This document shows, one piece after another, positions 24,230 through 34,772 of a stretch of DNA of 64,000 nucleotides. The DNA is from Pocillopora verrucosa (lineage: Eukaryota; Cnidaria; Anthozoa; Scleractinia; Pocilloporidae), in the NCBI RefSeq assembly GCF_036669915.1, contig NC_089320.1, positions 10,766,233 through 10,830,232 on the forward strand, written 5' to 3'. The notes under the pieces are model-generated. The model saw nothing but the letters and a program-made list of their open reading frames with translations, did not search any database and was not told where the DNA came from. A program made the position numbers and the translations under genes. Numbering within the stretch: position 1 is the first letter of the stretch; each line of letters starts with the position of its first letter.

Positions 24230-26689
24230 TCAGGTTAACACTTTGTAATCGCCCTTTGTTCTAAATTTGGTGAACCACCCTTTTCTCTGGCCATGAGGAC
24301 ACAAATCTCTGTAGAACTTCAGTCCAGTTACTTGAATAAAGCCGACGAGAATCTGAGACTCCTCATCCAAAAGGAAGCCTGCAATGAGGGATAAAGCAGC
24401 AAGTAAATATATTTCGGAATGCATGACTGCATGCATCTTTTGCAGCTATTGCTCCGTTGCAAAAGGGAGAAGGATTACAGTTGGCTTGCATTTTGGTAGT
24501 GCTGCATGCCAGATATCCTACGGAAGCCGAAAAGGGACAATCCATAAATATTTTGCAAATCCGAAAAAATATTAAGAATCGATATCTTTAAGACAAATTG
24601 CTTTCGAAAAGTTTGTCAAGTCAAGAAAACAATTTCAAATCGTGGTTCAATTCATAGATCCATAAATAACTTTCATGAAAATCGAAAATAGTTTACAATC
24701 CAAGAATCTTTCCCAAATCCAGAAAACTTTCGCAAATCGATAAAAATATTTTGTCTCGTGACACTTGCGCCAGTAGTCGGCACTCTGTCACAATGCAGCA
24801 CGTTGTCTCGCACTAGGTTGCACTAGGTCGACTTGGAGTCACTACGCGAACGGACTAAACTGTACCAAGTGTATTGCGATGTTCTGCCACAAATGTGGAA
24901 AAGAATTTGTGAACAATGAGCTATCTGCCGTCGATGTGGAACATTAAAGAGACCCAAACAGAAAAATGATTCAGAAGCAAGATCAAGCTCTCGTAAAATC
25001 CGCATGACCATGTCCCGAGGAACAGCAATGTAGTAGCTTGTTCTTTAGCTTGTTCCACATCGCACAATTGTCAGATTTTTCTTACACGTTCAACGCGGAC
25101 CCATATTAACTGTCACGTTTATTTAAACTTCTGTCATGCGATGTTTTGTTTGTGCAGTGGTGACCTTTGATCTGAGCGACTAACATTTGAAACTAATTAA
25201 TGTATATTCACATGGTCTGTGTAGGTTTCGACATTGAAAAGGGATGTTCGTCGCGATTGACACTAGCTTAGGTTGTAAATAGGCACGAATTTCGATTAAA
25301 CGACTCGAAGTCTTTTAAAACGATATCCAGGAAGTGATGAAGGGCCTCCGATTTCACGTTTAATTACCTCCCGAACTTCGTACTCTGAATGGACTTCATT
25401 TCTCCTTCTCAACCCATACTCACGCAATCTTCTCTTTAGAGTCCTCAAGTTCCTACAAATATCATAGTATTTTTCTAAAAACTTAACAATAGTACCATAA
25501 CGAAATCCTCTTTCAAAGTGATGTTCAATGGCAGATCTCTCCTAGGACGAACTGTGCAACACATTTTTCTGTTCGGGTCTCTTAAATCAGGTTCCACATC
25601 GACTGCAGAATAGCTCATTGCTCACACATTCTTTTCCGCTTCGATATCTCTTAGCTAGCTATTTCTTAGGAAAATTGACCGTAAAATAAAAAAGTTTCTT
25701 GACGTCATTCGACTGAAAAATTTCGCAGAAATCCGTCCCGTTTTACGACTTCGTAGCGTGTCAACTCCATGCTTTTACGATCAGAGTGAATCATTCTATG
25801 TGACAGGGTCATACTCGGTGTTCAGAAGCTTTTTTCTGCACGGCGCCAAGCAATGTTTAAACCTAATCAGATACATATAAGCTTCTTTTCTAACATATTA
25901 TGCACTTGGAAGTAAACTAAGGGGGCTTCCATCTGAATTCTTTAAAGCTTTTTAAGGCAGGTTGACAAGAATGGACTTACCATTCGACCTTCCATCAAGG
26001 ACCAAACACACGTGGCATCCATCGGTATCATCTTTCGATTTAATGTTGGTAAGGTTGTTCTGTTCTGCAAAGTTGATCATCGCTTCTAGGGCTTCAAACT
26101 TAGACTCACAACTGCTTGGTTCCTTCGACTTCTCGACTGCAAATCCGACCCTTGGTTCCGACGGATGGAGGAGAAAGTTGAGCGGCAAAGGAGGACATGA
26201 GCTATCGGACTCACCAGTTGGACTTCTCCGATACTCTCGAATGGCTTCGACCTCTTCCAAGTAATATGTTCGGAAGGGATATCCGCGAACGTTCATTGGA
26301 TAGTCATTAGGATTTTTGCTCGCTTTCCATTGCCTCGTGACGTAGTCAGACGAGGGCCAGCCGGGAATTCTTTGCTTGTTTTCTTCAAAAATAGCGAGAT
26401 AATCTTCTACGTCTACACAAATGTGTGCATGGAACTTGTCCTTAGTTGTCAACCACGACCCAAAGTGGATTGACAAAATAGCCGAGTTTTGAAGCTTATA
26501 TCCAGAGACTATCGACAATGCTGATTTGACTACCTTCGGCCTGGCCTTTTGATCCAACTCAAAGTATGTGCTTATAAACTCATTGCGGGGCAAAATGATA
26601 AAATGAGCTCTGGGACTGTAGTAATCGAACACTACCTTGAACGTATCGCATTTTTCGTTTGCAGGAATCAAATCAAACTCCTCGGCCAT
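24230..26689 (-). CDS. Putative HIT-like protein, tandem copy 1
   Basis: Two exons on the minus strand, 26689-25981 and 24378-24230, join in phase (G then GC) to 285 aa. The start is MAEEFDLIP at 26689. Around residues 80-95 is SIHFGSW followed by KFHAHICVDVEDYLAIF. The H-x-H with flanking hydrophobics recalls the nucleotide-binding motif of HIT/aprataxin-like proteins, but a full triad is not obvious. Conserved blocks include YPMNVRGYPF, LLHPSEPRVGFAVEKS, DGCHVCLVLDG and, in exon 2, ILVGFIQVTGLKFYRDLCP. No signal peptide or membrane helix is seen. Copies 2 and 3 lie at 28287-29792 and 37147-38354. The 1.6-kb intron holds a 1.1-kb insertion missing from both other copies. Function is unknown; the HIT link is tentative. 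Confidence 0.65.
24518..25642. mobile_element. Insertion in the intron of HIT-like copy 1, with transposase/integrase relic
   Basis: Flanked by GATATC on both sides (24512-24517, 25643-25648), whereas copies 2 and 3 have one uninterrupted GATATCTCTTAG site. The ends are imperfectly inverted (GGAAGCCGAAAAG and GAAGCGGAAAAG). On the minus strand, 25642-25310 encodes a broken ELFCSRCGT zinc-ribbon half. After it come RSAIEHHFERGFRYGTIVKF and LRTLKRRLREYGLRRRNEV, a helix-turn-helix N-terminus of the kind that precedes rve integrase cores in cnidarian elements. The plus strand at 24885-24980 carries a second, inverted zinc-ribbon copy (FCHKCGKEF). No DDE core is present. Confidence 0.6.
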
Positions 26690-27157
26690 CTTCAGTTAGT
26701 TATGTTGATCTTCTCGCAGATGCTTCTTTTCTTTAGATACAGACACCTTTTGGCAGCAATTGCGTCAAAGAAATCAGAAAGACTACATAAAACACTCGAT
26801 GATTTTTTAGTATCGAAATTTCTGAGGCAGTCTTAAGATTCTCGTTCCGCGTCATGGCCAAGTTTGATCCTACGAAATCAACCAATCAGGGAATTCTTTT
26901 TCCCCAGTAGTCAAGGAAACCTTAGGACGTCATAATCCCTAAGTGGGCTGACCTTTTCCCCGAAAAGTCCTTTCTGGGAATTATCGAGTTGATGTTAAGT
27001 CTCCTCTTTAGCTGCAAGGGAAACGTATTGTATTACAAGCTTTGGATGCAAATCGTAATCAATTTCTCAGAAACGTCCTGACCCGAAACTAATATTGCTT
27101 GTGAGCTTATGCAGACTTAACGGAAAAAATGAATTTAAACGATTTAAATTAGTTTTC

Positions 27158-27620
27158 CTACAATCCTAATGAAAAACAATTGAGTGTAAGTACTAGTTCG
27201 GCTAGACGGAGTAGTGTTTCAGAGCAAGGTTCCTTAACAGTGCAATGATCGAAAAAATGTTTGAGGGCCCAGAGACCTTCGTCATTGGGAATGACAGCAT
27301 TAAGAGATGTAATATCCATAGTGAAAACAAATTTGTTTTGGCCAAGGAAATTAAAGTCACGAAAAATTTCAAGTGCGTATTGGATTTCCTTAATGTAAGA
27401 TGGTAAAGTTTTGACGATGGGTACCATAATTTTGTTTTGTCTGATATCTAGACAGCCATTTAGATTATCGAAAAAGCCTGACACACCGCTATCTTTGTTG
27501 ATTGATGCCCTGTGATTAAGACTGTGCAGCCATTTAATGACTTGAGCGGCGGCATCCGATACCCGATAAATTCAATAGAAGAACCCTCGGTCGTTTCACC
27601 CCATACCGGCTCCTGACATT
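27158..27620 (-). pseudogene. Penelope-like RT fragment, copy 2
   Basis: Minus-strand frame with FDNLNGCLDIRQNKIMVP, FVFTMDITSLNAVIPNDEGL and LLRLAELVLTLNCFS, parallel to the RT of the relic at 23959. It stops where RT motif C would begin. It is the left border of tandem unit 2. Confidence 0.7.
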
Positions 27621-28286
27621 TCTTAAAAGGAAAACTTGTTTAGACTATATTTTTATCTAAATTTGCATTTATTAAGCTTTCTTCTGGTGTATAGTTTGCT
27701 AGGATTTTAGCGGAACTAGCACGAGTAGGAGTTTTATCCCAAAGGACACCAGCGAAGGAGGAAAGTAACCTCAAAAAGCTTCTATGAAGAAAACAAAACC
27801 CTCGGTTAGCAAAACAGCTTTAAAACATGTTTAAACTTTAGTATGAATTGGGAATAATTTTCTCGGTTTCTGGTTAATATTGTAATTTTGAATCTTTCGA
27901 GTACAAGAAACCAGGAAGATGTTGTTTAAATGGCACTAATAATGAAAATTCATTGACTTCAATTCATTGCGCAATTATCAATGTAAAATTTTCAATTGTA
28001 CTCTACAATGTTAGAAATTTCAACTATACCCAGATATTAGAGCTAAAAATTAAAAAAGAAATTGACTTAGAAATATAGAAACCAAAAAGACATACATTTA
28101 AATTTAAAAGCTTTTGCGAATACTGAACTAAGTCAACTAAATGCAGATTTATTGAAAAAACTATAGGATTTATCTGTGAATATATTCAACGAAATTCATT
28201 ATACCTCGAACGATCATGAAGAACAACATAAGCTGTCTTCGCAAAAAGAAACGAAAGATGAAAGTAAACAGGTCGCGAGGAGATAT

Positions 28287-29792
28287 TCAGGTAGATACTC
28301 TATAATCGCCCTTCGCACTAAAGTTGGCGAACCACTGATCCTTCTTGTCATCAGGACACAAATCTCTGTAGAACTTCAGTCCAGATACTTGAATGAAGCC
28401 AACGAGAATCTGAGACTCCTCGTCAAAAAGGAAGCCTGGAATGAGGGATAAGCAGCAAGTAAATATATTTCGGAATGTATGACTGCATGTATCCTTTGCA
28501 GCTATTGCTCCGTTACAAAAGGGAGAAGGATAGCAGTTGGCTTGCATTTCGATAGTGCTGTATACCAGATATCTCTTAGTTAACTATTTCTTAATAAAAC
28601 TGACCGTAAAATAAAGGAGTTTCTTGTCGTAATTCGACTGAACATTTTTGCCAACATCCGACCCGTTTTACGAATTTGTAGCTTGTCAACTTTATGAAGC
28701 CTTTATGAGCAGAGTGAACCTATTCAACTAAATCTTTAATACTTCAAACGGCTGTGAGGAACAATACAGGCTGTCTACGCAAATTGGGACGAAATATGAA
28801 ACTAACCTAGTATAGTAAGGAAGATATTCAGGTTAACACCTTATAATCTTGCTAAATTTGGCAAACCACTCTTCCCTCTGGCCACTCGATAATTATTTTT
28901 GCTTGACTAATTAACAAAATATGTCAATACTGACGTTCCCATAAATATTCAGGGTCATACTCGGTGTTAAGAACCGTTTGTCTGCACGGCGCCAAGCAAT
29001 GTTTTCTTTTGGAAGTAAACTAAAGGGGCTTCAATCTGAATTCTTCAAAACTTTTTATGGCAGGTTGACAAGAATGGACTTACCATGCGACTTTCTATCA
29101 AGGACCAAACACAAGTGGCATCCCTCGTCACCACCTTTCGCATTAATTTTGGTGAGGTTTTGGTCTTTTGCATAGTTGAACATCGTTTCTAGGGCTTCAA
29201 ACTTAGACTCACAACTTCTTGGTTCCTCCGACTTCTCGACTGCAAATCCGACTCTTGGTTCCGACGGGTGGAAGAGAAAGGCGAACGGCAAATGAGGACA
29301 TGAGCTATCGGACTCACCAGTTGGACTTCTACGATACTCTCGAATGGCTTTGACCTCTTCCTTGAAATATGTTTTGAAGGGATATCTGCGAACGTTGATC
29401 GCATAATCTTCTGGATTTTTGCTTGCTTTCCATTCCTTTGAGATGTACTTACTCAAGGGAAAGTTGAGAATTGTTTGCTCGTTCCTCTCATAAATAGCGA
29501 GATAATCGTCTACGTCTACACAAATATGTGCATGGAACTTGTTCTTTGATGTAGACCAGGACCCAAAGTGGAGGGACAAAACAGCCGACTTTTGAAGTTT
29601 ATGTCCAGAGACTATCGACCAAGCTGATTCGACTATCTTCAGCCTGACCTTTTGGTCCAACTTCACGAATGTTCCAGTGTGCTTATTGCGGGGCAAAATG
29701 ATGAAATGAGCTCTGGGACTGTAGAGATCGAACACTACCTTGAACGTATCGCTTACTTCTTTTGGAGGAATCAAATCAAACTCCTCTGCCAT
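28287..29792 (-). CDS. Putative HIT-like protein, tandem copy 2
   Basis: Exons 29792-29084 and 28435-28287, again 709 + 149 bp and 285 aa, with donor GTAAGT and acceptor CCAG. The layout is the same as copy 1: MAEEFDLIP start, SLHFGSW...KFHAHICVDVDDYLAIY, LFHPSEPRVGFAVEKS, GCHLCLVLD, and exon 2 with ILVGFIQVSGLKFYRDLCP. The reading frame is open throughout, and differences from copy 1 are scattered substitutions, many conservative. This suggests the family has stayed under selection at least until recently. The 650-bp intron lacks the insertion found in copy 1. Molecular function is not recognised beyond a tentative HIT-type H-x-H motif. Confidence 0.65.
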
Positions 29793-30102
29793 CTTCAGTC
29801 CGTTGAGTTGATCTTCTCTGTTGCAAGCAATTGCGTCAGAGAAATCTGAAAGACTACATAAGACACACTCGATGATTTTATATTATCGAAATTTTTGAGG
29901 CGGTCTGAGGATGCTATTTCCGCGTCATGGCCAAATTTGATCCTACTAAATCAACCAATCAGGAATTATTTTTCCCCAGTAGTCAAGGAAACCTTAGGAC
30001 GTCATAATCCCTGAATGGGCGGACCTTTTCCCCGAAAAGTCTTTTCTAGGAATTAGCGAGTTGATATTAGGTCTCCTCTTAAGCTGGTCTGTCAACAGAT
30101 GA

Positions 30103-30343
30103 ATAATGGCTGTAAATAGGTGAAAATCATATATGCCATTATTACCACTTGGAAGGTTCATCAAGTTGGGTCCAACGTAACGACTAGCTCCCAGTTGGCT
30201 TGTTAGCTCAGTTGGTAGAGCGCTGCACCAGTATCGCAGAGGTCATAGGTTCAAATCCCGTACGGGCCTGACTTTTCAAGCCTCATTTCAACTACTAGTT
30301 CAGTAGTGTTCATAGCTGCGAGAATTACTTCTCTATTCGTAGC
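30103..30343 (+). mobile_element. tRNA-derived SINE, copy 2, with target-site duplication
   Basis: Flanked by CAACAGATGA at 30093-30102 and again at 30344-30353. The matching place in tandem unit 3 (about 38687) has a single uninterrupted CAAAAGATGA. The tRNA-like unit at 30197-30270 has an A box (TTAGCTCAGTTGGTAGAGCG), a B box (GGTTCAAATC) and a 7-bp acceptor stem with wobbles. The anticodon loop has C where U33 is required and the stem has a mismatch, so it is not a working tRNA gene. The tRNA part starts about 93 bp inside the element. Confidence 0.85.
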
Positions 30344-30403
30344 CAACAGATGATTTTTTTCCATTTCTACTTTTATTTTTACTTCTTTTCATATATCAAT
30401 TCG

Positions 30404-30580
30404 ATCTCGAGCCCAGGGTTATTTTGGCTCCTTGTCAGCGGTATGGTCGCCAAATAATGGTGGATATTATGTCCTATACTTAACTTGCATGCAGCAATAA
30501 TTCCCCATACATGACGTACCAAGACAAATAATGACAACCATACCGCTGATATGGAGCCGAAATGACCCTGGGCTCGAGAT
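30404..30580. mobile_element. Hairpin MITE in tandem unit 2
   Basis: Inverted arms begin ATCTCGAGCCCAGGGTTATT (30404) and end in the complement at 30580, with a 90-bp middle. A shorter copy of the same hairpin sits at the equivalent place in unit 3 (38748-38851). Unit 1 lacks it (about 27010-27040). Confidence 0.75.
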
Positions 30581-31355
30581 TGGTAGCAATCATAATCCCT
30601 TGCGACGTATGGTAATATAAACTTTGGATGCAAATCGTAATCAATTTCTTAGAAACGTCTTAACCCGGAACTAACATTGATTGTGAGTTTATGTAGACTT
30701 AACGGAATAAATCATTTACGATTTAATTTAATTTTCTTACCGTCCTTAAACAACTTCAAACACTTTTTGTTTATTGGTATTGCAAATGATTTCACTTAAG
30801 TAAACGAAAGGCTGAAAGCAAATGGTCAGAGCACCGAGTTTCAACCATACGCCGTTTACCGAAAAGGTGACACTTTGAATCTTAGCGTCGGTTACGTGAA
30901 ACAGGGTCTAATTTTGGCCGCGATTTTTGAAGATCAATGGGCTTTGAAAGTTTCTTACACGTGGGTTGTATTGTGTAATTTGATCTTTTGCGAGTACCCC
31001 TGGTAGTTTCTCGAATACTTAATGTTTAGGTGATATTTTCTTCTTGACGAAAGATTGTATAGAGCGCAGTTTGGATGAATAAAGGCTATTTGAAAGTTGT
31101 TTCAATAACCGGCCTTTAATGTCGCTACGTTAGCTTTCTAAGCTAGTTCCATGTTTCCCTTCTTGTGGTTTTGCCACGTCCATATTCTAGACACTGTTGT
31201 GACTGAAGTCAATTTCTTACAAAGTAAACGTATCTTCAGTTTTGAGGCGTATACTCTCATTCCGACCTTTGTGGAATTTTTAAATTCCAGAGTACCAATC
31301 ATTGTTTTTAGTAAAAGATCACACCTATCGTCGGCTGAATTGAGATCTGAATAAA

Positions 31356-31356
<1 letters not shown>

Positions 31357-31400
<44 letters not shown>

Positions 31401-31500
31401 TATAGCGGGTAATTTAGTGTTAACAACTGAGTTGAAAACGTAAATTAGCCACCGTAAAAGGAAAAAAGCTGACGTTTCGAGCGTTAGCCCTTCGTCAGCG
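31357..31500. mobile_element. Penelope-like terminal repeat, solo copy
   Basis: Starts GGGGTAAGTTTCTAAAGAAA and passes through CAACTGAGTTG. It ends with the minus-strand hammerhead-like motif CTGACGA...GAAACGTC at 31471-31498. This is the best-preserved copy of the motif in the window. It is absent from tandem unit 3. Confidence 0.65.
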
Positions 31501-32359
31501 ATTAAATTACCTGAATTGAGATCTAACAGACAAAGTTTTGTTCGTTACAAACCGATAATTCATATGAAGTAGTTTTCATTGAGGGTCGCAAAACCAAAAC
31601 CAAATCTATCACAGCAACAATCAGAAGAAAGATTAACATGAAGACTAAAGAGAAAACAAGCAAACCGCTTGAAGGGCGGGAAACACCAATGACCAGGTCG
31701 CGATTGTTTTAATTTAGCATCTGATTGAGAGTGTGGTGCGAGTTTTCAAAAAACCAATCACGAAGAGAACAAAAGTAAAACCAATACAATTCCGAATTAC
31801 GATCGAAACTCAATTGAAAACAATTAGAAAGCGTTTTAGACGCATAAAGTGTGCTGATAATCAACTGTAATTGAGCAGTATCCACTGAAAGTATGAAAAT
31901 AATTGTTTTCCTTTGGTTACTCGAATAATTATCACATCGATAGTACTTTCTTTCGTTTAAATTATTTTATCGTTCTAAAACGTCAAGAAATCGCAAGGCG
32001 TTCAGTTTAAAGGGCTTTGCCTTGTGCGAGGGAGCTTTTATCCGCGACCAATTAGAATGCACTTATCCCTTTATGGTTTCTTGTGAAGTTGAGCTAATGA
32101 ATGATATTGCTCTGTTGAGGGAGAATGAGCCTGCATTTGTTTAAAAATATATTTGAATGCATCATTTCTAGTATATTAACTTTTAGGTATATCAACAGTC
32201 TTTTTTACGGTGTCACGCGATTAGTTGTTTGTCACTCGAGTATTTTAAGTCTCGTTCTTGAGGACCAATCGGTCATTTTTGCCGCGATTTCAATGGCAAC
32301 CAGACTTAAGTAACGTAAATCAGTTCTCAAAGAGCCCGCATCTATGACGTAAGAATCAA

Positions 32360-32700
32360 AAACTAAACAAAGCGGAAGTGCATCACTAACGAAACAATTA
32401 GACACGTAACACAGAGAATGAGTATCACTAATATAACAGTCAAACACTAAACAGAGAGCGCGCGTCACCGACGTAACAATCAAACACCAAACAAAGAGAG
32501 CGACCATCACGAACGTAATTGTCAAATAGAATGCGCATCACTTACGTAACAGTCAAACATTAAACAGAGAGCGCGCGTCACTAACGAAACAACCAAACAC
32601 CAAACAAAGACAGCGAGCATCACGAATGTAATTGTCAAACAGAATGTGCATCACTAACGTAACGGTCAAACATTAAACAAAGAGAGCGCGCGTCACCAAA
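32360..32700. repeat. Minisatellite, 38-bp unit in 114-bp higher-order repeats
   Basis: The phrase GCGCGCGTCAC recurs near 32458, 32572 and 32686, about 114 bp apart. Within each period, three degenerate units of the form CATCAC..ACGTAAC.GTCAAACA...AAACA repeat at about 38 bp. A diverged unit continues to 32820. No spacer-like unique sequence, so not a CRISPR-type array. Confidence 0.7.
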
Positions 32701-32737
32701 GAACTAATTTAAAAAACTGCATTGCCGATTTAACAAT

Positions 32738-33184
32738 TTAAACACTGAGAAGAGTGATAGGGCATATATTTGCGTAACAATTTAAACACAAATCAAAGAG
32801 AGCGCACATCACTAACGAAAATTTGAGATTTGCCTCCGGACCAACATATGACACATCAATGAAAACAGATGTCACCTCCTTTGAAGCGGAAGTCATCTCT
32901 TGGTAAGATTCCAATTCTGCGCATATTCGTTTGAACGATGGCATATCATAATTATTATTACTTATCTGGCTGAAAGTTGGGTCACCTGGAAGAGCTGACT
33001 CACTCTGAATTCCACCCATCTCAAAAAGAATCTTTCTGACGGTCAAGTAGATGTGAATCATCAGAAACGACTTGACCTGTTCTGGAACGTTATCGAGCAC
33101 TTCACGAGATATTCCACAGCCTGTCGTTGTGTACCATACTTCGAAGTTCAGCTGTTGAGTCCAGTAGCTCATATTCGGCCCCAC
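32738..33184 (-). CDS. Unrecognised ORF B of the unknown element
   Basis: Minus-strand ORF. The first ATG in frame begins MSYWTQQLNFEVWY (near 33172), followed by TGCGISREVLDNVPEQV, MGGIQSESALPGDPTFS and VFIDVSYVGPEANLK. It reads like a conserved soluble protein, with many Trp, Tyr and Gly and no membrane helix, but I cannot assign a function. I recall similar uncharacterised sequences in other cnidarian genomes, which would fit a repeated mobile or viral-type element. The 3' end runs into the 32360-32820 minisatellite, so the C-terminus is probably truncated. Confidence 0.45.
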   Translation of the reverse strand: MGPNMSYWTQQLNFEVWYTTTGCGISREVLDNVPEQVKSFLMIHIYLTVRKILFEMGGIQSESALPGDPTFSQISNNNYDMPSFKRICAELESYQEMTSASKEVTSVFIDVSYVGPEANLKFSLVMCALFDLCLNCYANICPITLLSV

Positions 33185-33196
33185 GAGCCATCTCCT

Positions 33197-33604
33197 TTAT
33201 TCTGCGCATAAAGAGCGTTTTATTTTCATCCTTGTGAATATTCCTCTGAATTTTGCACTGAAGTATTGATTTAGAGTAACAAAGGTCTTAATCTCCTCGT
33301 TGAAGCGGCTGACAGCATTCTAGTCAAATAGAACTGCTGGCACTCCCTTCTTTCCTATTCGATTCAGAGTGAGTTCAAGGAGAAAACCTCCAATTCCAAG
33401 GGCTGTCTTCGTATCATCATCCCAATATCTTCTGTCTGATCCTGAGACGCTCGTCTGAACTCCATCTGATCGATTTAAGTAAACTTCAGTTGTTGCCTGT
33501 CTTTTGTTATCGAACGACACTTGCGCACTGAACTTGCTCAGGTCCGCATTTGGATATCGTGCTTTGAAGTCGTTCCAGGCTTTTGTCTTTCCTTCATCTG
33601 CCAT
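33197..33604 (-). pseudogene. Unrecognised ORF A of the unknown element, one in-frame stop
   Basis: Starts MADEGKTKAWNDF at 33604 and reads through VYLNRSDGVQTSVSGSDRRY and ALGIGGFLLELTLN. A TAG (33320-33322) interrupts the frame, which then continues with NAVSRFNEEIKTFVTLNQYF to 33197. The codon before decay was probably CAG. It lies just upstream of ORF B on the same strand. No domain is recognised. Confidence 0.45.
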
Positions 33605-33864
33605 TTAATACGTTTCATCTGATCTTAGCCGCGCAAACATTTTTTATTGCTTTTTTAATCAAAATGGTTGTTTTGACAATTATTGCAGATTCAAATGATC
33701 ACACGGTTCGCTTCAGAAAACCTCTTGGTAAATCAAACTGTATCAGACTTTTGACTTGTTCTCTCTATTATTCATGGTATAATTTGAGGAGAGGAGGAGG
33801 AATATCTCTCTTCGATAGACATAACAATGCAAGTGTTGAAATAATTTGCCACCCTCTACCGACG

Positions 33865-34228
33865 GCGCCAATTGCTGACGGAGCGCCTATTCAGTGAGAT
33901 CAAAGACAACACCTGCCACAAATTACATGGCCTTTTGCCGTCATGTAATCTTAGTACCGTAGCCTTAAGGAGAAAGCACGCTTTTAACGTACCTTTTTGC
34001 AGAACAAATAGACTGAAGAATAGTTATATCATGAACAACGCGGCTATTTCCTAATGGCTTTATCATGTGTAATGCGACTTTCAATATACATATATAGTAT
34101 TTTTTAGCCTTTTTTTATTATTTAGTTTTTCTATTCTTTTTGTATTTAGTATGAACTAAACATTTGTACAGTCCGTAATCCAGCCTTTTGGCTGCAATGG
34201 ATTTTAATAAAGCTACCTATCTATCTGG
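33865..34228 (+). mobile_element. 5'-truncated LINE: reverse transcriptase tail and 3' UTR
   Basis: A plus-strand frame ends HAFNVPFCRTNRLKNSYIMN then stop near 34052. That is the form I recall for the C-terminus of non-LTR retrotransposon RT proteins in cnidarians. The 3' UTR has CCTTTTGGCTGCAATGG and ATTTTAATAAAGC and ends with the short repeat CTACCTATCTATCT, a CR1-like tail. Everything upstream of the RT end is missing. Confidence 0.65.
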
Positions 34229-34553
34229 AGGTATTGGTGGTCTTCTCGGCTTCATTTCGGCCGCAGCGACCATCGTAAGCAAAAAACTCACCAAAAAGAA
34301 TCAAAACGTGAAAAAACCGTATCTCTAGCTGAAGCAGACTCGTCTCAAAGGCTTTGCAAGACGTCTCGATATCAGATACTGAATTCGCTTCGATATTGAA
34401 TGAAGTTGAGCAATATTATTCATTGAAAGAAGGACAAAGAAAAAATAACTCGCTAATTTTTTTAGAGAAAGTTGATGACGCAACTCTCAGAGAGGAGATA
34501 AAAAAAGAGTTTCAGAAGAAATTAAGCTCTCTGCTTACACCCGAAAAGAGTTG
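34228..34553 (+). pseudogene. Unrecognised ORF C of the unknown element, frameshifted
   Basis: Opens with a hydrophobic Gly/Ala stretch (GGIGGLLGFISAAATIVS, possible membrane helix) and KKLTKKNQ. After a frameshift near 34325 it continues as KALQDVSISDTEFASILNEV, EQYYSLKEGQRK and EEIKKEFQKKLSSLLTPEKS before a stop at 34551. The second half is strongly helical. Its plus orientation is opposite to ORFs A and B. Confidence 0.4.
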
Positions 34554-34772
34554 AGAATTCAAGTTGAAGGAAAATCAAACGGGTTCTCATTGTTTATACC
34601 TAGACATAAATACTAAAGATATGCAAATTCGTTACAAATAAATATTTAACACCTGCGCATCACACTGCCCACTTATTAAATGTTCAAGGTATCAGCTGAT
34701 TGATTTCAAAAGTTATAAATGGTTTATTTTTTGCCTTTAATTAAACAACTTGGTCGAAAAGTTGGCTAATTT

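Larger units (their letters stand above)
27146..32290. repeat. Tandem duplication unit 2 (matches 36350-40480)
   Basis: Unit 2 aligns by eye with unit 3 over its whole length. The shared blocks are the Penelope fragment, AAGTCAACTAAATGCAGATT (28130 and 36990), the HIT-like gene, the hairpin MITE, GAGCACCGAG (30830 and 39106) and GAGGGAGAATGAGCCTGCAT (32118 and 40317). Similarity ends near 32285/40480 at GGACCAATCNGTCATTTTTG. Unit 1 (about 23500-27145) shares only the part up to ACTAATATTGCTTGTGAG. Confidence 0.8.

Noticed and set aside
30197..30270. Functional tRNA-Thr gene
   Set aside because: C at position 33 and an anticodon-stem mismatch, and it is embedded in a SINE with target-site duplication.
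32360..32700. CRISPR-like array
   Set aside because: The regular spacing is a degenerate minisatellite with no conserved repeat/unique spacer alternation, in a eukaryotic genome.
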